From positions 1,079,072 to 1,143,071 of the forward strand of contig NZ_VDRC01000002.1 in assembly GCF_007667425.1 (NCBI RefSeq): a DNA stretch of 64,000 nt. The letters run 5' to 3'. The translations under genes and the position numbers were made by a program. This DNA comes from Microbacterium sp. 1.5R (GTDB taxonomy: Bacteria; Actinomycetota; Actinomycetes; Actinomycetales; Microbacteriaceae). The notes below the pieces were generated by a model that was not told the DNA's origin, did no database searches, and saw only the letters and a program-made list of their open reading frames with translations. Positions 23,834 to 35,630 of the stretch are shown piece by piece (position 1 is the first letter of the stretch; every line of letters starts with the position of its first letter).

Positions 23834-25285
23834 TCAGACCGTGGCTTCCTTGTAGATCGGTGCGGCGCCGTTCACGGCATCCCCGACCTTGTGCACCCGG
23901 ATGTCGTTCGTGGAGCCGACGATCCCGGGAGGGGAACCGGAGATCACGACCACCTTGTCACCCTCGGCGGCGAGGCCGTTCGAGAGGAGGTAGTCGTCGA
24001 CCTGCAGGTACATCAGGTCCGTGTGCTGGACCATGTCGACGAGAGTGGAGCGGATCCCCCAGGTCAGCGCCATGCGGCGACGGATGTCGGGCTCGGGCGT
24101 GAACGCGAGCATCGGGATCCGCGAGCGGAGACGCGAGAGACGTCGAGCGGAGTCACCCGACTGCGTGAAGACGCAGAGGAACTTGGCATCGACGAATTCG
24201 GCGACCTCGAGGGCTGCGAGGGTGATCGCACCACCCTGGGTGCGCGGCTTGGCGGTGAGGGGCGCGATGCGCTCGAGGCCGTGCTCCTCGGTGGACTCGA
24301 TGATGCGCGCCATGGTCTCGACGACCACCACGGGATAGTCCCCCACGCTGGTCTCGCCCGACAGCATGACGGCGTCCGCTCCGTCGAGGACCGCGTTCGC
24401 GACGTCGGACGTCTCGGCGCGGGTCGGCACCGGGCTGTTGATCATCGACTCGAGCATCTGCGTCGCGACGATGACCGGCTTCGCCATGCGGCGGGCGAGC
24501 TCGACGGCGCGCTTCTGCACGATCGGGACGGCTTCCAGCGGCAGCTCGACACCGAGGTCGCCGCGCGCGACCATGATCGCGTCGAACGCGTCGACGATGC
24601 CCTCGAGCGCATCGACGGCCTGCGGCTTCTCGACCTTGGCGATGACGGGGACGCGGACGCCCTCCTCCGCCATGATCTCGTGGACCCGGGTGACGTCGGA
24701 AGCGTTCCGCACGAACGACAGCGCGATGAGGTCGGCGCCGGTGCGGAGGCCCCAGCGCAGGTCCTCCTCGTCCTTCTCGCTGAGCGCGGGCACGTTGACG
24801 GCGACGCCGGGCAGGTTGATGCCCTTGTTGTTCGACACGGCTCCGGCGACGACCACGCGGGTCGTGACCGTCACACCGTCGCTGTCGACGACCTCGACGC
24901 GGACCTTGCCGTCGTCGATGAGGAGGAAGTCGCCGGGCTTCACGTCCTGGGGCAGACCCTTGAAGGTCGTGCCGCAGATCTCGCGGTTGCCGATGATGTC
25001 CTCGGTGGTGATCTTGAACGTGTCGCCGACCGCCAGCTCGTAGGGTCCGTCCTCGAAACGACCGAGACGGATCTTCGGGCCCTGCAGATCGACGAGGATC
25101 GCGACCGCGCGGCCGGCGTCCTCTGCGGCACGGCGCACGTTGGCGTAGTTGTTCTCGTGCACGGAGTAGTCGCCGTGGCTGAGGTTCAGACGGGCGACGT
25201 CCACACCGGCGTCGATGAGTGCACGCACGGTCTCATAGGTGGAAGTTGCGGGGCCCAGGGTGGCGACGATTTTCGCGCGTCTCAA
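23834..25285 (-). CDS. pyk: Pyruvate kinase
   Basis: The 483-residue enzyme converts PEP and ADP to pyruvate and ATP, the last step of glycolysis. Motifs include MRRAKIVATLGPATS at the N-terminus, VARLNLSHGDYSVHE, LVDLQGPKIRLGRF, the signature VIAKVEKPQAVDAL, MVARGDLGVELPLEAVP and VIVATQMLESMI, then the C-terminal allosteric domain. The start is a TTG at 25285, six bases after GGAG; no better start is near. It follows gltD by 54 bases and ends at a strong hairpin. It could be co-transcribed or have its own promoter. Confidence 0.96.
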   Translation of the reverse strand: MRRAKIVATLGPATSTYETVRALIDAGVDVARLNLSHGDYSVHENNYANVRRAAEDAGRAVAILVDLQGPKIRLGRFEDGPYELAVGDTFKITTEDIIGNREICGTTFKGLPQDVKPGDFLLIDDGKVRVEVVDSDGVTVTTRVVVAGAVSNNKGINLPGVAVNVPALSEKDEEDLRWGLRTGADLIALSFVRNASDVTRVHEIMAEEGVRVPVIAKVEKPQAVDALEGIVDAFDAIMVARGDLGVELPLEAVPIVQKRAVELARRMAKPVIVATQMLESMINSPVPTRAETSDVANAVLDGADAVMLSGETSVGDYPVVVVETMARIIESTEEHGLERIAPLTAKPRTQGGAITLAALEVAEFVDAKFLCVFTQSGDSARRLSRLRSRIPMLAFTPEPDIRRRMALTWGIRSTLVDMVQHTDLMYLQVDDYLLSNGLAAEGDKVVVISGSPPGIVGSTNDIRVHKVGDAVNGAAPIYKEATV

Positions 25286-25339
25286 CAGATTCTCCAGGGG
25301 GAAGGGGGATAAAAATCGGGCGACGGTGCCTGGCTCAGC

Positions 25340-26806
25340 CTACGCGTGAGCGAGACCGATCGCGACCTGATGCGGGCCCACGGGCTCGGGCAGCACCGTC
25401 TCCCCCATCAGGAACCGGTCGACGTTCGCTGCGGCCGCGCGGCCTTCGGCGATCGCCCACACGATGAGCGACTGGCCACGGCCTGCGTCGCCCGCGACGA
25501 ACACTCCGGGGACGCTGGACTCGTAGCCGTCGTCGCGCACGAACGCGCCGCGATCTGTGAGCTGCGGACGGGTGTCGTCCGTGAAGCCGTCCTGCTCGGG
25601 GCCGGTGAAGCCCATCGCGATGAGGACCAGGTCGGCGGGGATCTCGCGCTCGGTGCCGCTCTTCGGCACCCGGCGTCCGTCGATGTACTCGGTCTCGGCG
25701 ACCCGCAGCGCACGGACCTCCCCGACCTCGTTCGAGAGGAACTCGACCGTGGACGCGAGGAAGACGCGCTCACCGCCTTCCTCGTGCGCGGAGGACACCT
25801 CGAAGATCGTCGGCATCATCGGCCAGGGCTGATGCGCGGGACGCTCGGTCCCCGGCTGCACCCCGATCGCGAGGTTCGTGACGCTGAGAGCGCCCTGACG
25901 GTGTGCGGTGCCGATGCAGTCGGCTCCGGTGTCGCCGCCGCCGATGACGATGACGTGCTTGCCCTCGGCCGTGATCTGCTCTGGCACCTTGTCGCCGGCC
26001 ACCGCGTGGTTGGACTCGACGAGGTATTCCATCGCGAAATGCACCCCGTCGAGATCTCGTCCGGGGATCGCGAGATCGCGCGGGATCGTGGCACCGGTCG
26101 CGATGACGACCGCGTCGTACCGAGCGCGCAGATCGGCCCAGGAGATGTCCTTGCCGATCTCCACCCCGGCGCGGAATCGCGTGCCCTCCTCCTGCATCTG
26201 ACGCAGGCGGGCCTCGAGCTGACCCTTCTCCATCTTGAAGTCCGGGATGCCGTAGCGCAGCAGGCCGCCGATGCGGTCGTCACGCTCGAACACGGCGACG
26301 GTGTGACCCGCGCGCGTCAGCTGCTGTGCCGCGGCGAGTCCCGCGGGGCCGGACCCGACGACGGCGACCGTCTTGCCGGTGAGGCGCGCTGGCGGCTGCG
26401 GCTCGACCCAGCCCTTCGCGAACGCCTCGTCGATGATCGAGACCTCGATCTGCTTGATCGTCACCGCCGGCTGATTGATGCCCAGCACGCAGGAGCTCTC
26501 GCACGGAGCAGGGCACAGACGACCGGTGAACTCCGGGAAGTTGTTCGTGGCGTGCAGCCGGTCGATGGCGGCACGCCCCTCTCCGCGCCACGTGAGGTCG
26601 TTCCACTCGGGGATTAGGTTGCCGAGGGGGCAGCCCTGGTGGCAGAACGGGACTCCGCAGTCCATGCAGCGCCCGGCCTGCCGCTTGAGCACGGCCTGGT
26701 CTCCGGCCTCGTAGACCTCTTTCCAGTCCATGATGCGCACGGGGACGGGGCGCCGTGTCGGCACCTCGCGCTCCGTGACCTTCAGAAAACCCTTGGGATC
26801 AGCCAC
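25340..26806 (-). CDS. gltD: Glutamate synthase small subunit
   Basis: The 488-residue beta subunit of NADPH-dependent glutamate synthase passes electrons from NADPH through FAD to the large subunit. N-terminal cysteines for Fe-S clusters are [17 protein letters not shown] and [13 protein letters not shown]. The FAD site is [17 protein letters not shown]; the NADPH site is [16 protein letters not shown]. The C-terminal [20 protein letters not shown] is the second FAD motif. The GTG start overlaps the gltB stop by eight bases, so the two subunits are coupled. Confidence 0.96.
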   Translation of the reverse strand: MADPKGFLKVTEREVPTRRPVPVRIMDWKEVYEAGDQAVLKRQAGRCMDCGVPFCHQGCPLGNLIPEWNDLTWRGEGRAAIDRLHATNNFPEFTGRLCPAPCESSCVLGINQPAVTIKQIEVSIIDEAFAKGWVEPQPPARLTGKTVAVVGSGPAGLAAAQQLTRAGHTVAVFERDDRIGGLLRYGIPDFKMEKGQLEARLRQMQEEGTRFRAGVEIGKDISWADLRARYDAVVIATGATIPRDLAIPGRDLDGVHFAMEYLVESNHAVAGDKVPEQITAEGKHVIVIGGGDTGADCIGTAHRQGALSVTNLAIGVQPGTERPAHQPWPMMPTIFEVSSAHEEGGERVFLASTVEFLSNEVGEVRALRVAETEYIDGRRVPKSGTEREIPADLVLIAMGFTGPEQDGFTDDTRPQLTDRGAFVRDDGYESSVPGVFVAGDAGRGQSLIVWAIAEGRAAAANVDRFLMGETVLPEPVGPHQVAIGLAHA

Positions 26807-29800
26807 CGGTCACCTCCAGGATCCGGTTCCAGACGACATCGCCGTCGGGGTCGATGCCCTCGGCGACTGCTTCCTCGCGCATGCTCCGCACCGCGGCGTA
26901 GTCGCGCGGGAGCACCTTGGTGAACTGGCCGGCGATCTCTTCGAATCGCGCCAGGATGTCGGAGCCGAGCGGCGACGCCGTCCGCTCCACGTGCTCGACG
27001 ATCAGGCTCCGCAGCACCTCGAGGTCGGCCCTGTCGAGGGGCTCGAGGAGCAGCTCGCCGCTGCCGAGGGACTGGGCGTTGATCTTGCCGGCGTCGAGCG
27101 AGCGGACGTAGGCCACTCCCCCGGACATGCCGGCGCCGAGGTTGCGGCCCGTCGTGCCGAGGATCACCGCGACACCGCCCGTCATGTACTCGAGCGCGTG
27201 GTCGCCCACGCCCTCGACGACGGCCGTCGCACCGGAGTTGCGCACCAGGAACCGTTCGCCGACGACGCCGGACAGGAACATGGTCCCCGCCGTGGCGCCG
27301 TAGCCGATCACGTTGCCGGCGATGACGTTCTCGTGCGGTGCGATCTCAGAGCCGCGCGGGGGCCGGATGGTGACGTCGCCGCCGGAGAGCCCCTTGCCGA
27401 CGTAGTCGTTCGCGTCGCCCTCGAGACGCAGGACGATGCCCGACGGCAGGAACGCGCCCAGCGACTGGCCGGCCGTACCGTGCAGGGTGACATCGATCGT
27501 GCCCCTCGGGAGGCCGTCCGCGCCGTGGCGCGACGTGACCTGGTGACCGAGCATGGTGCCGACCGCGCGCTCGGTGTTGGCGATCGGCAGCTCTGCGACC
27601 ACGGGTTCGCCGTTCAGCAGCGCGGGTCCGGCGATGTCGATCAGCTGCATGTCGAAGTGCTTGTCGAGCTCGTGATCCTGCGTGCGACGACTGCGCCGCG
27701 GCTCGCTCGCCGGGAATGCCGGGCCCTCGAGGACGGGACTGAGGTCGAGCCCCTCCGCCTTCCAGTGTTCGAGCGCCGCGTCGACCTCGAGCAGCTCGGC
27801 GCGGCCGATGATCTCGTCGAGCGAACGGAAGCCGAGCTCGGCGAGGAGTTCGCGAACCTCTTCGGCGATGAACTCCATGAAGTTGACGACGAACTCCGGC
27901 TTGCCGGTGAACCGCTCACGCAGGACCGGGTTCTGGGTCGCCACTCCCACCGGGCAGGTGTCGAGGTGGCACACGCGCATCATGATGCAGCCGCTCACGA
28001 CGAGCGGTGCCGTCGCGAATCCGAACTCCTCGGCGCCCAGCAGCGCGCCGATGATGACGTCGCGTCCGGTCTTCAGCTGTCCGTCGACCTGCACGACGAC
28101 GCGGTCGCGCATGCCGTTGAGCATCAGCGTCTGCTGCGTCTCGGCCAGTCCGAGCTCCCAGGGCGTCCCGGCGTGCTTGAGGGAGTTCATCGGGCTCGCG
28201 CCCGTCCCGCCGTCGTGACCGGACACCAGGATGACGTCGCTGAGCGCCTTGGCGACCCCCGCCGACACCGCTCCGATGCCGGACTGGCTGACCAGCTTGG
28301 TGTGGATGCGCGCCTCGGGGTTGGCCCTCTTCAGGTCGAAGATCAGCTGCTTGAGATCCTCGATCGAGTAGATGTCATGGTGAGGGGGCGGGGAGATGAG
28401 CCCGACTCCCGGCGTTCCGCCGCGGGTGCGCGCCACCCACGGGTACACCTTCTGCGGCGGGAGCTGCCCGCCCTCACCGGGCTTCGCGCCCTGAGCGAGC
28501 TTGATCTGGATGTCGTCGGCCTCGGTGAGGTACAGGCTCGTCACCCCGAAGCGTCCGGAGGCGACTTGCTTGATCGCACTGCGACGCTCGGGGTCGAGCA
28601 GACGGTCGACGTCCTCCCCGCCCTCTCCGGTGTTCGACTTGCCGCCGAGGCGGTTCATCGCGATCGCGAGGGTCTCGTGCGCCTCCTTGGAGATCGAGCC
28701 GTAGCTCATCGCTCCGGTCGAGAAGCGCTTGACGATCGCCGAGACGGGCTCGACCTCGTCGATCGGCACGGGCTTGCGGGTGCCGGTGCGGAGAGCGAAC
28801 AGACCGCGCAGCGTCTTCAGCTCGGAGGCCTGGTCGTCGACGAGCTTCGTGTACTGACGGAAGATGTCGTACCGGCGCTCGCGCGTGGCGTGCTGCAGCT
28901 TGAACACCGTCTCCGGGTTGAAGAGGTGGGGCGAGCCGTCGCGGCGCCACTGGTACTCGCCTCCGCTCCAGAGACGCTCGTGGGCACGGGCCGCGGCGTC
29001 CTCCGGGTACGCGTAATCGTGCCTGGCCTGGTTCTCGGCGAAGATCTCCTCGATGCCGATACCGCCGAGCTTCGACTCGGTGCGCGTGAAGTACTTGTCG
29101 ATGAACTCCTCGCTGAGACCGACGGCTTCGAAGACCTGCGCGCCGGCATACGAGGAGACGGTGGAGATGCCCATCTTCGACATGATCTTCAACACGCCCT
29201 TGCCGAGCGCGTAGATGAGGTTCTTGACGGCCTTCTCGGGGCTGATGCCGGTGATGTAACCGGTGCGCACGAGGTGCTCCACGGTCTCCATGGCCAGGTA
29301 CGGGTTGATCGCCGACGCGCCGTATCCGATGAGGGTCGCCACGTGGTGCACCTCGCGGACGTCGCCGGCTTCGACGATCAGACCGACCTTCATCCGGTTC
29401 TCCCGGCGGATGAGGTGGTGATGGACCGCCGAGACCATGAGCAGCGACGGGATGGGTGTGAGGTCTTTGTTCGAGTCGCGGTCGGACAGGATGATGAACT
29501 CGGCGCCGCCGGCGATCGCCTCGTCCACCTCCTCGCACATCTCCGTGAGACGCTTCTCGAGCGTGTTCGAGCCCACGTCGAAGTGGTACAGACCCTTGAT
29601 GGTCACGCTCGACCGATCGGGCAGCGCCTTGTCGATGTGGCGGATCTTCGCGAGCTCGTCGTTGTCGATGACCGGGAAGTCGAGCGACACGGTGCGGGTG
29701 TGGTCGGGACCCCAGCTGAGCAGGTTGCTCTCCGGGCCGAGACCGAGCTTGAGGCTCGTGACGACCTCTTCCCGGATCGAGTCGAGCGGCGGGTTGGTCA

Positions 29801-31376
29801 CCTGCGCGAACTGCTGCGTGAAGTAGTCGAACAGCAGGCGCGGGCGCTTGCTCAGGACGGCGATGGGCGTGTCAGACCCCATCGCGCCGAGCGGCTCGAC
29901 ACCGTTCTGTCCCATCGGGGTCAGCAGGATGCGCACTTCCTCCTCGGTGTAGCCGAAGGTGCGCTGGCGACGGGTGATCGATGCCGGCGGGTGCACGATG
30001 TGCTCGCGCTCCGGAAGGTCAGCGAGCCGGACCGCTCCGGCATCCAACCACTCCTGCCAGGGGTGCATGGTGGCGAGGTCGTGCTTGATCTCCTCGTCCT
30101 CGATGATGCGCTGCTGCGCAGTGTCGACGAGGAACATCTTGCCCGGCTGCAGTCGGCCGCGGCGCTTGATGCGCTCGGGCTCGAAGGTCAGCACACCGGT
30201 CTCGGAGCCGATGACGATGAGTCCGTCTGTCGTCTCGGTCCAGCGGCCGGGGCGCAGTCCGTTGCGGTCGAGGGTCGCTCCGACGAGCGTGCCGTCGGTG
30301 AAGATCAGCGCGGCCGGTCCGTCCCACGGCTCCATCTGGTTGGAGTGGTACTCGTAGAACGAGCGCAGCTCCGGCGCGATGTCGGACTGCTTCTCGTAAG
30401 CCTCCGGCACCATCATCATGATCGCGTGCGGCAGGCTGCGGCCGGTCAGCGTCAGCAGCTCGAGCACCTCGTCGAAAGAGGCCGAGTCGCTGGCTCCGTC
30501 GGTGCAGATCGGCAGCAGGGGCGAGACGTCGCCGAGCAGTTCGGACTCGAGCTGCGACTGCCTGGCTCGCATCCAGTTGCGGTTGCCGCCGACGGTGTTG
30601 ATTTCGCCGTTGTGCGCGAGCATCCGCAGCGGCTGGGCGAGCGGCCACGACGGGAACGTGTTCGTCGAGTAGCGGGAGTGCACGACCGCGAGCTCCGACA
30701 TGAAGCGCTCGTCCTGCAGATCGGGATAGAACGGCTCGAGCTGCAGGGTCGTCACCATGCCCTTGTAGCCGAGGGTGCGGGCCGAGAGCGTGACGAAGTA
30801 GGCGCCCAGCTCGTGACCGGCCCGCTTGCGCAGTCGGTAGGCGACGCGGTCGAGCGCGATCCCGGTGAGCGGCGCGTCGGCGTGCGAGGCCCCTCCGGCG
30901 CTGACGAACAGCTGCTCGAAGGCGGGGCGCGCCTCGTCGGCGAGCTTCCCGAGGTGCTCGTTGGCAGTGGGCACCTCACGCCAGCCGAGGACGCGGAGTC
31001 CCTCGGAGCGCGCGATCTTCTCGATGCCGGCCTTCTGCTCGCGACGGACGCTGGAGTCGCGAGGCAGGAAGGCGAGACCCGCGGCGTACTCCCCCATCGG
31101 AGGCAGCTCGAAGTCGGTGACGGCGCGCAGGAACGCGTCGGGCATCTGGGTGAGGATGCCGGCGCCGTCTCCGGTTCCGGCATCCGAGCCGATGGCCCCG
31201 CGGTGCTCGAGGTTTCGCAGCGCCTCGAGGGCGAGCGCGATGATGTCGTGCCCCGCCTCGCCGCGGAGGGTAGCGACCATGGCGAGGCCGCACGCGTCCT
31301 TCTCGAACGCGGGGTTGTACATGCCCTGCTTCGGCGGATAGGCGCCGGAGGCGCCGTAGGGAGGTTGCGAATACAC
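26799..31376 (-). CDS. gltB: Glutamate synthase large subunit
   Basis: The 1525-residue alpha subunit makes two glutamates from glutamine and 2-oxoglutarate. The amidotransferase nucleophile is Cys29 in [13 protein letters not shown], so the first 28 residues are a propeptide that must be removed. [15 protein letters not shown] and [15 protein letters not shown] are glutaminase motifs. The synthase part has [28 protein letters not shown] and the 3Fe-4S site [16 protein letters not shown]. The C-terminal GXGXG repeat domain has [17 protein letters not shown]. The start is GTG. It is cotranscribed with gltD, with lgt 81 bases upstream. Confidence 0.96.
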   Translation of the reverse strand: MYSQPPYGASGAYPPKQGMYNPAFEKDACGLAMVATLRGEAGHDIIALALEALRNLEHRGAIGSDAGTGDGAGILTQMPDAFLRAVTDFELPPMGEYAAGLAFLPRDSSVRREQKAGIEKIARSEGLRVLGWREVPTANEHLGKLADEARPAFEQLFVSAGGASHADAPLTGIALDRVAYRLRKRAGHELGAYFVTLSARTLGYKGMVTTLQLEPFYPDLQDERFMSELAVVHSRYSTNTFPSWPLAQPLRMLAHNGEINTVGGNRNWMRARQSQLESELLGDVSPLLPICTDGASDSASFDEVLELLTLTGRSLPHAIMMMVPEAYEKQSDIAPELRSFYEYHSNQMEPWDGPAALIFTDGTLVGATLDRNGLRPGRWTETTDGLIVIGSETGVLTFEPERIKRRGRLQPGKMFLVDTAQQRIIEDEEIKHDLATMHPWQEWLDAGAVRLADLPEREHIVHPPASITRRQRTFGYTEEEVRILLTPMGQNGVEPLGAMGSDTPIAVLSKRPRLLFDYFTQQFAQVTNPPLDSIREEVVTSLKLGLGPESNLLSWGPDHTRTVSLDFPVIDNDELAKIRHIDKALPDRSSVTIKGLYHFDVGSNTLEKRLTEMCEEVDEAIAGGAEFIILSDRDSNKDLTPIPSLLMVSAVHHHLIRRENRMKVGLIVEAGDVREVHHVATLIGYGASAINPYLAMETVEHLVRTGYITGISPEKAVKNLIYALGKGVLKIMSKMGISTVSSYAGAQVFEAVGLSEEFIDKYFTRTESKLGGIGIEEIFAENQARHDYAYPEDAAARAHERLWSGGEYQWRRDGSPHLFNPETVFKLQHATRERRYDIFRQYTKLVDDQASELKTLRGLFALRTGTRKPVPIDEVEPVSAIVKRFSTGAMSYGSISKEAHETLAIAMNRLGGKSNTGEGGEDVDRLLDPERRSAIKQVASGRFGVTSLYLTEADDIQIKLAQGAKPGEGGQLPPQKVYPWVARTRGGTPGVGLISPPPHHDIYSIEDLKQLIFDLKRANPEARIHTKLVSQSGIGAVSAGVAKALSDVILVSGHDGGTGASPMNSLKHAGTPWELGLAETQQTLMLNGMRDRVVVQVDGQLKTGRDVIIGALLGAEEFGFATAPLVVSGCIMMRVCHLDTCPVGVATQNPVLRERFTGKPEFVVNFMEFIAEEVRELLAELGFRSLDEIIGRAELLEVDAALEHWKAEGLDLSPVLEGPAFPASEPRRSRRTQDHELDKHFDMQLIDIAGPALLNGEPVVAELPIANTERAVGTMLGHQVTSRHGADGLPRGTIDVTLHGTAGQSLGAFLPSGIVLRLEGDANDYVGKGLSGGDVTIRPPRGSEIAPHENVIAGNVIGYGATAGTMFLSGVVGERFLVRNSGATAVVEGVGDHALEYMTGGVAVILGTTGRNLGAGMSGGVAYVRSLDAGKINAQSLGSGELLLEPLDRADLEVLRSLIVEHVERTASPLGSDILARFEEIAGQFTKVLPRDYAAVRSMREEAVAEGIDPDGDVVWNRILEVTGG

Positions 31377-31437
31377 CTGAACCGTCCTCAGATCTACGGA
31401 TGACCCGGGGGCGTCATTGGCCGGGTGGATGCGATGG

Positions 31438-31451
31438 GGTCCGCACGGACC
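31438..31451 (-). terminator. Small GC hairpin after lgt
   Basis: GGTCCG-CA-CGGACC lies 7 bases past the lgt stop and before gltB. The stem is short and there is no T tract, so it is at best a weak transcription end between the trp-lgt series and gltBD. Confidence 0.3.
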
Positions 31452-31457
31452 GGTCGG

Positions 31458-32486
31458 CTATCGGGCGCCTTCCGTGTCCGTGGGAGCGGTGCTTGTGGCG
31501 CTGGCTCCTGCGGCGACTTCTTCGGACGGAGGCTCACTCAGGTCCACGAAGTCGGAGGGATTTTCCTGCGAGTCTACATCAGCGTCCAGATCCTTCCGGC
31601 CGCGACCCGGCTGGTACGGCGAGGGCTCGAGACCGAGGTGACGACGCGACTGCACGAGCAGGATCGCAAGGCCGACGACGATACCGATGATCGCGGCCCA
31701 GACGTTGCTGCGCAGGCCCAGGATGATCTCGCTCGGGTCGATCCGGATGGACTCCCACACCACGCGACCGGCGCTGTACCAGATGAGGTAGATGGCGAAG
31801 AGGCGCCCCCACTGCAGGCTCGTGGCCTTGCGGCTCAGCCACAGCAGGACGACGACGCCGAGGAGGTTCCAGATGACCTCATAGAGGAAGGTCGGGTGGA
31901 AGAGCGTGCCCTCGGGAAGACCGGGAGGGAAGGCGGAGTTGTCCGACTCGATCTCGAGACCCCAGGGCAGGTCGGTCGGCAGACCGTAGAGCTCGTGGTT
32001 GAACCAGTTGCCGAAGCGGCCCATCGCCTGGGCGAGGAGCAGTCCGGGTGCGAGGGCGTCGGCGAAGGTCCAGAAGCGGATGCCGGTCCAGCGGCAGCCG
32101 AGATACGCGCCGACCGCGCCGCCGATGAGGGCGCCGAAGATCGCGATGCCGCCCTCCCAGATCGCCCAGACGGAGCCCGGCTCGAAGGGGTTCCAGGTGT
32201 TCTTGCCCTCGCCGAAGTAGAACCCGGGGTGAGTGGCCACATGGAAGATGCGGGCGCCGACGATCGCGAGCGGGACGGCGAGGATCGAGATGTCGATCAC
32301 GACCCACGGCTCCGCTCCGCGACGCGTGAGGCGGTGGTTCGTCAGGAACACGGCGGCGATGATGCCGGCGATGATGCACAGCGCGTAGAAGTGGATGCGC
32401 AGCGGGCCCACGTCGAAGTACGAGACGGGAGGGCTGGGGATGCTGGCGAGCACGCCGGTGAAGGTGCTGTGAAGCGCGTGGGACAT
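31458..32486 (-). CDS. lgt: Prolipoprotein diacylglyceryl transferase
   Basis: The 342-residue integral membrane enzyme adds diacylglycerol from phosphatidylglycerol to the lipobox cysteine of prolipoproteins, the first step of lipoprotein maturation. It has about seven membrane segments. The signature GRFGNWFNHELYG contains the conserved Arg/Asn/Glu, preceded by GGIAIFGALIGG. The C-terminal 50 or so residues form an acidic, low-complexity tail common in actinobacterial Lgt. The ATG at 32486 is chosen; the open frame upstream is antisense-like. It lies 10 bases behind trpA. Confidence 0.95.
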   Translation of the reverse strand: MSHALHSTFTGVLASIPSPPVSYFDVGPLRIHFYALCIIAGIIAAVFLTNHRLTRRGAEPWVVIDISILAVPLAIVGARIFHVATHPGFYFGEGKNTWNPFEPGSVWAIWEGGIAIFGALIGGAVGAYLGCRWTGIRFWTFADALAPGLLLAQAMGRFGNWFNHELYGLPTDLPWGLEIESDNSAFPPGLPEGTLFHPTFLYEVIWNLLGVVVLLWLSRKATSLQWGRLFAIYLIWYSAGRVVWESIRIDPSEIILGLRSNVWAAIIGIVVGLAILLVQSRRHLGLEPSPYQPGRGRKDLDADVDSQENPSDFVDLSEPPSEEVAAGASATSTAPTDTEGAR

Positions 32487-32496
32487 GAGTGCGATT

Positions 32497-33300
32497 CTAG
32501 TTCTCGTGTACAGGGCGTGCCGAGGCGGTCCCGGCGGCCAGGGTGCGGGTGACCTCGGCGAGGGCGGGGATGCCGCCGTCACGGAGGGCTCGGACGAGGG
32601 CGGTGCCGACGATGGCGCCGTCCGCGTACTCGGAGACGCCGGCGATCTGCTCCGCGGTCGAGATGCCGATGCCGACACAGGCGCGAGTGGCGCCCGCCGC
32701 GCGCAGGCGGTCGACGAGTGTGCGCGCCGCGCGGTCCAGCTCGGCCCGCTCGCCCGTGATCCCCATGGTCGAGACGGTGTAGACGAAGCCCGTCGACGAC
32801 TCGACGACGAGAGAGAGCCGCTCGTCGGACGAGGTCGGGGCGGCGAGGAAGACCCGGTCGAGACCAGTGCGCTCGCTGGCGGCGATCCACTCCGCTGCCA
32901 CGTCGGGCGTGATGTCCGGCGTGATGAGGCCGGCCCCGCCCGCGGCGAGCAGGTCGTCGGCGTAGCGGTCGACACCGTACTGGAACACGGGGTTCCAATA
33001 CGTCATGACGAGCACGGGGACGTCGGTCGCGTCGGTGATGGCTCGGACGGCGGTGAAGAGGTCTTTCATCTTGAAGCCGTTCGCGAGGGCCGCGGTGGTG
33101 GCCTCCTGAATGACCGCGCCGTCCATGACCGGGTCGCTGTAGGGCGGGCCGAGCTCGATCACGTCGACGCCGTTCTGCGCCAGCGTGATCGCCGCCTGGA
33201 TGCTGGTGTCGAGGTCGGGGAACCCGACGGGCAGGTAGCCGACGAAGGCGCTGCGGTCGGCCTCGTGCGCGGCGGCGATGGCCTGTTCGACGCGGCTCAT
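32497..33300 (-). CDS. trpA: Tryptophan synthase alpha chain
   Basis: The 267-residue TIM-barrel subunit cleaves indole-3-glycerol phosphate to indole, which is channelled to Trp[20 protein letters not shown] holds the catalytic Glu and Asp. Later marks are [26 protein letters not shown] and [11 protein letters not shown] (phosphate site). The ATG start overlaps the trpB stop by four bases (ATGA), as expected for an equimolar complex. lgt follows closely. Confidence 0.96.
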   Translation of the reverse strand: MSRVEQAIAAAHEADRSAFVGYLPVGFPDLDTSIQAAITLAQNGVDVIELGPPYSDPVMDGAVIQEATTAALANGFKMKDLFTAVRAITDATDVPVLVMTYWNPVFQYGVDRYADDLLAAGGAGLITPDITPDVAAEWIAASERTGLDRVFLAAPTSSDERLSLVVESSTGFVYTVSTMGITGERAELDRAARTLVDRLRAAGATRACVGIGISTAEQIAGVSEYADGAIVGTALVRALRDGGIPALAEVTRTLAAGTASARPVHEN

Positions 33301-34565
33301 AGCTCGGGCTCCCCCTTCGATGCGGCAGCCTCCGCGGCACTCTCGTGTTCGACGTCGTGCTCGAGCGCCGCGCGATCGTACAGTTCGAAGTAGCGCGCCG
33401 CCGTGTCCATGTCCTTGTCACCGCGGCCGGACAGGCAGATCGCCAGCACGGCGTCCGGTCCCATCTCGCGCCCGAGGCGCAGCGCGCCGGCGAGGGCGTG
33501 CGCCGACTCGACCGCCGGGATGATGCCCTCCGTGCGGCTGAGCAGGCGCAGCGCCTGCATGGCCTCGTCATCGGTCGCCGGGATGTACTCGGCACGGCCG
33601 AGGTCGGCGAGCCAGGCGTGCTCGGGTCCGACGCCCGGGTAGTCGAGACCCGCGGAGATCGAATGCGACTCGACCGTCTGGCCGTCGTCGTCCTGCAGCA
33701 CGTAGGTCTTGGCGCCATGCAGGATGCCGGGGCGACCGCGCTCGATCGAGGCGGCGTGCTTGGGCGTGTCGACGCCGTCGCCGGCCGCCTCAACCCCGTA
33801 GAGCTTCACCTCGGCGTCGTCGAGGAACGCGTCGAACATGCCGATCGCGTTGGACCCGCCGCCGACGCAGGCGATCACGGCATCGGGGAGACGACCCGTC
33901 ACGTCGAGAAGCTGCTGCCTGGCCTCCTCGCCGATGATCTTCTGGAAGTCGCGCACCATGGCGGGGAACGGGTGCGGCCCCGCCGCTGTGCCGAAGATGT
34001 AGTTCGTGGTCTCGACCGTCGCGACCCAGTCGCGGTACGCGTCGTTGATAGCATCCTTGAGCGTGCGCGAACCCGAGGTCACCGGTATGACCTCGGCGCC
34101 GAGCAGACGCATGCGGGCGACGTTGAGAGCCTGGCGCTCGGTGTCGACCTCGCCCATGTAGATCGTGCAGTCGAGACCGAACAGTGCGGCCGCGGTGGCG
34201 GTCGCCACGCCGTGCTGGCCCGCGCCGGTCTCGGCGATCACTCGGGTCTTGCCGAGACGCTTCGTCAGCAGTGCCTGACCCAGCACGTTGTTGATCTTGT
34301 GCGAGCCGGTGTGGTTGAGATCCTCGCGCTTGAGGAACACTCGGGCACCGCCTGCATGTTCGGCGAAGCGGGCCACCTCGGTCAGGGGCGAGGGGCGCCC
34401 GGCGTACGAGCTCAGCAGCGAGGCCAGCTCGGAGCGGAACTCGGGGTCGACGATCGCCTGGCCGTAGGCGACGGTCAGCTCGTCGATCGCCGCGATCAGC
34501 GACTCGGGCATGTACCGCCCGCCGTAGTCGCCGAACAGGGGCCCATGCTGGTCACGCAGGCTCAT
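33297..34565 (-). CDS. trpB: Tryptophan synthase beta chain
   Basis: The 422-residue PLP enzyme condenses indole with serine. The PLP lysine is in [37 protein letters not shown] and [12 protein letters not shown] (phosphate-binding Gly/Ser loop) are typical of the standard TrpB1. The ATG at 34565 (MSLRDQHGP) has GGAGG at proper spacing and overlaps the trpC stop by one base (TGATG). A GTG one codon upstream is less well placed. Confidence 0.96.
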   Translation of the reverse strand: MSLRDQHGPLFGDYGGRYMPESLIAAIDELTVAYGQAIVDPEFRSELASLLSSYAGRPSPLTEVARFAEHAGGARVFLKREDLNHTGSHKINNVLGQALLTKRLGKTRVIAETGAGQHGVATATAAALFGLDCTIYMGEVDTERQALNVARMRLLGAEVIPVTSGSRTLKDAINDAYRDWVATVETTNYIFGTAAGPHPFPAMVRDFQKIIGEEARQQLLDVTGRLPDAVIACVGGGSNAIGMFDAFLDDAEVKLYGVEAAGDGVDTPKHAASIERGRPGILHGAKTYVLQDDDGQTVESHSISAGLDYPGVGPEHAWLADLGRAEYIPATDDEAMQALRLLSRTEGIIPAVESAHALAGALRLGREMGPDAVLAICLSGRGDKDMDTAARYFELYDRAALEHDVEHESAAEAAASKGEPEL

Positions 34566-35338
34566 CACGCCTCCAGGAAGCTCTTGAGTGTGGCGATCGG
34601 ATCGCCCGTCACGAGGGCCTCTCCGATCAGGACGACGTCCGCGCCCGCAGAGCGGTAGTGCGTGACGTCGTCGGGGGTCAGCACCGCCGACTCGGCGATC
34701 TTCACCGCGGAGTCGGGGATGCGCTCGACCAGTCGACCGAAGAGGTCGCGGTCGAGTTCGAGTGTGGTCAGATCGCGCGCGTTGACGCCGATCAGCGGCG
34801 CGCCGAGATCGATCGCGACGTCGAGCTCGTCGGCCGAGTGGGTCTCGACGAGCGGCGTCATTCCGAGCTCGATCACGAAGTCGTAGAGCTCGCGCAGCAC
34901 GCCCGGCTCGAGACCGGCGACGATGAGCAGCACGAGGTCGGCGCCGGCCGCTCGGGCTTCGAGGACCTGGTATCTCGTGGCGATGAAGTCCTTGCGCAGC
35001 ACGGGGAGCGAGACGCGGGCGGTCACGGCCTCGAGATCGGCGAGGCTACCGCCGAACCGGCGCTCCTCGGTGAGGACGCTGATCGCAGAGGCTCCACCGA
35101 GCTCGTACAGCGAGGCCTGCAGCGCGGGATCGGGGATCTCGGCGAGTGCGCCCCGCGAGGGGCTGGCGCGCTTGACCTCGGCGATGATCTTCACCCGCTC
35201 CGCGGGGGCGAGGAACGACAGCGCATCCTTCGCAGCCGGGCGCGCGAGCGCGACGCGTTCCACGTCGGCCAACGGCCGCGTGAGCTCGCGTCGCTCGGCG
35301 TCTGCGACAGCGCCGGCCGTGAGGTCGGCGAGAACCAC
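34565..35338 (-). CDS. trpC: Indole-3-glycerol phosphate synthase
   Basis: The 257-residue TIM barrel closes the ring of 1-(o-carboxyphenylamino)-deoxyribulose phosphate. Motifs are [13 protein letters not shown] (catalytic Glu/Lys), [35 protein letters not shown] split over the next strand, VGVNARDL-type [14 protein letters not shown] and SAVLTPDDV. The start is a GTG at 35338 that shares one base with the stop of the preceding small gene. It leads the trpCBA group; trpD and trpE are not nearby. Confidence 0.95.
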   Translation of the reverse strand: MVLADLTAGAVADAERRELTRPLADVERVALARPAAKDALSFLAPAERVKIIAEVKRASPSRGALAEIPDPALQASLYELGGASAISVLTEERRFGGSLADLEAVTARVSLPVLRKDFIATRYQVLEARAAGADLVLLIVAGLEPGVLRELYDFVIELGMTPLVETHSADELDVAIDLGAPLIGVNARDLTTLELDRDLFGRLVERIPDSAVKIAESAVLTPDDVTHYRSAGADVVLIGEALVTGDPIATLKSFLEA

Positions 35339-35583
35339 TAGTGCCCCTTCGGGGAGTACTTGGGACCCTTCACGCCGTAACCGGCGCGGGCGAGCGCCCA
35401 GCCGACGAGAGCACCGATCGGGATGATCGCGGCGCCGACGTAGATCAGCGGCACCCAGAACCCGGCGAACTCGGCCAGGCAGAACGCCACGGTCGCGAGC
35501 GTGAACCCGAAGAGCATGATGATCACGGCCGCCCACGCAGCGGGCGAGTGTCCGTGGCCGGGATCGGCGATCGGGTTGGTCAT
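35338..35583 (-). CDS. HGxxPAAW family small membrane protein
   Basis: The 81-residue protein carries the name motif GHGHSPAAWAAV near its N-terminus, followed by two membrane segments (VIIMLFGFTLATVAFCLAEF and WVPLIYVGAAIIPIGALVGW) and a basic tail. This conserved actinobacterial family sits in tryptophan operons; its biochemical role is unknown. GGAGGAG lies just upstream of the ATG at 35583. It lies between the TIGR02234 protein and trpC with one-base overlap to trpC. Confidence 0.85.
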   Translation of the reverse strand: MTNPIADPGHGHSPAAWAAVIIMLFGFTLATVAFCLAEFAGFWVPLIYVGAAIIPIGALVGWALARAGYGVKGPKYSPKGH

Positions 35584-35630
35584 GGTCTCCTCCGGGGACG
35601 GCGTGCGGGATCGGGTCAAGTCTACCGGGG

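Noticed and set aside
26730-31403. Plus-strand open frame of about 1550 codons across gltBD.
   Set aside because: It mirrors gltB with the Arg/Asp/Glu/Val bias typical of antisense frames in high-GC DNA, and has no motifs or ribosome site.
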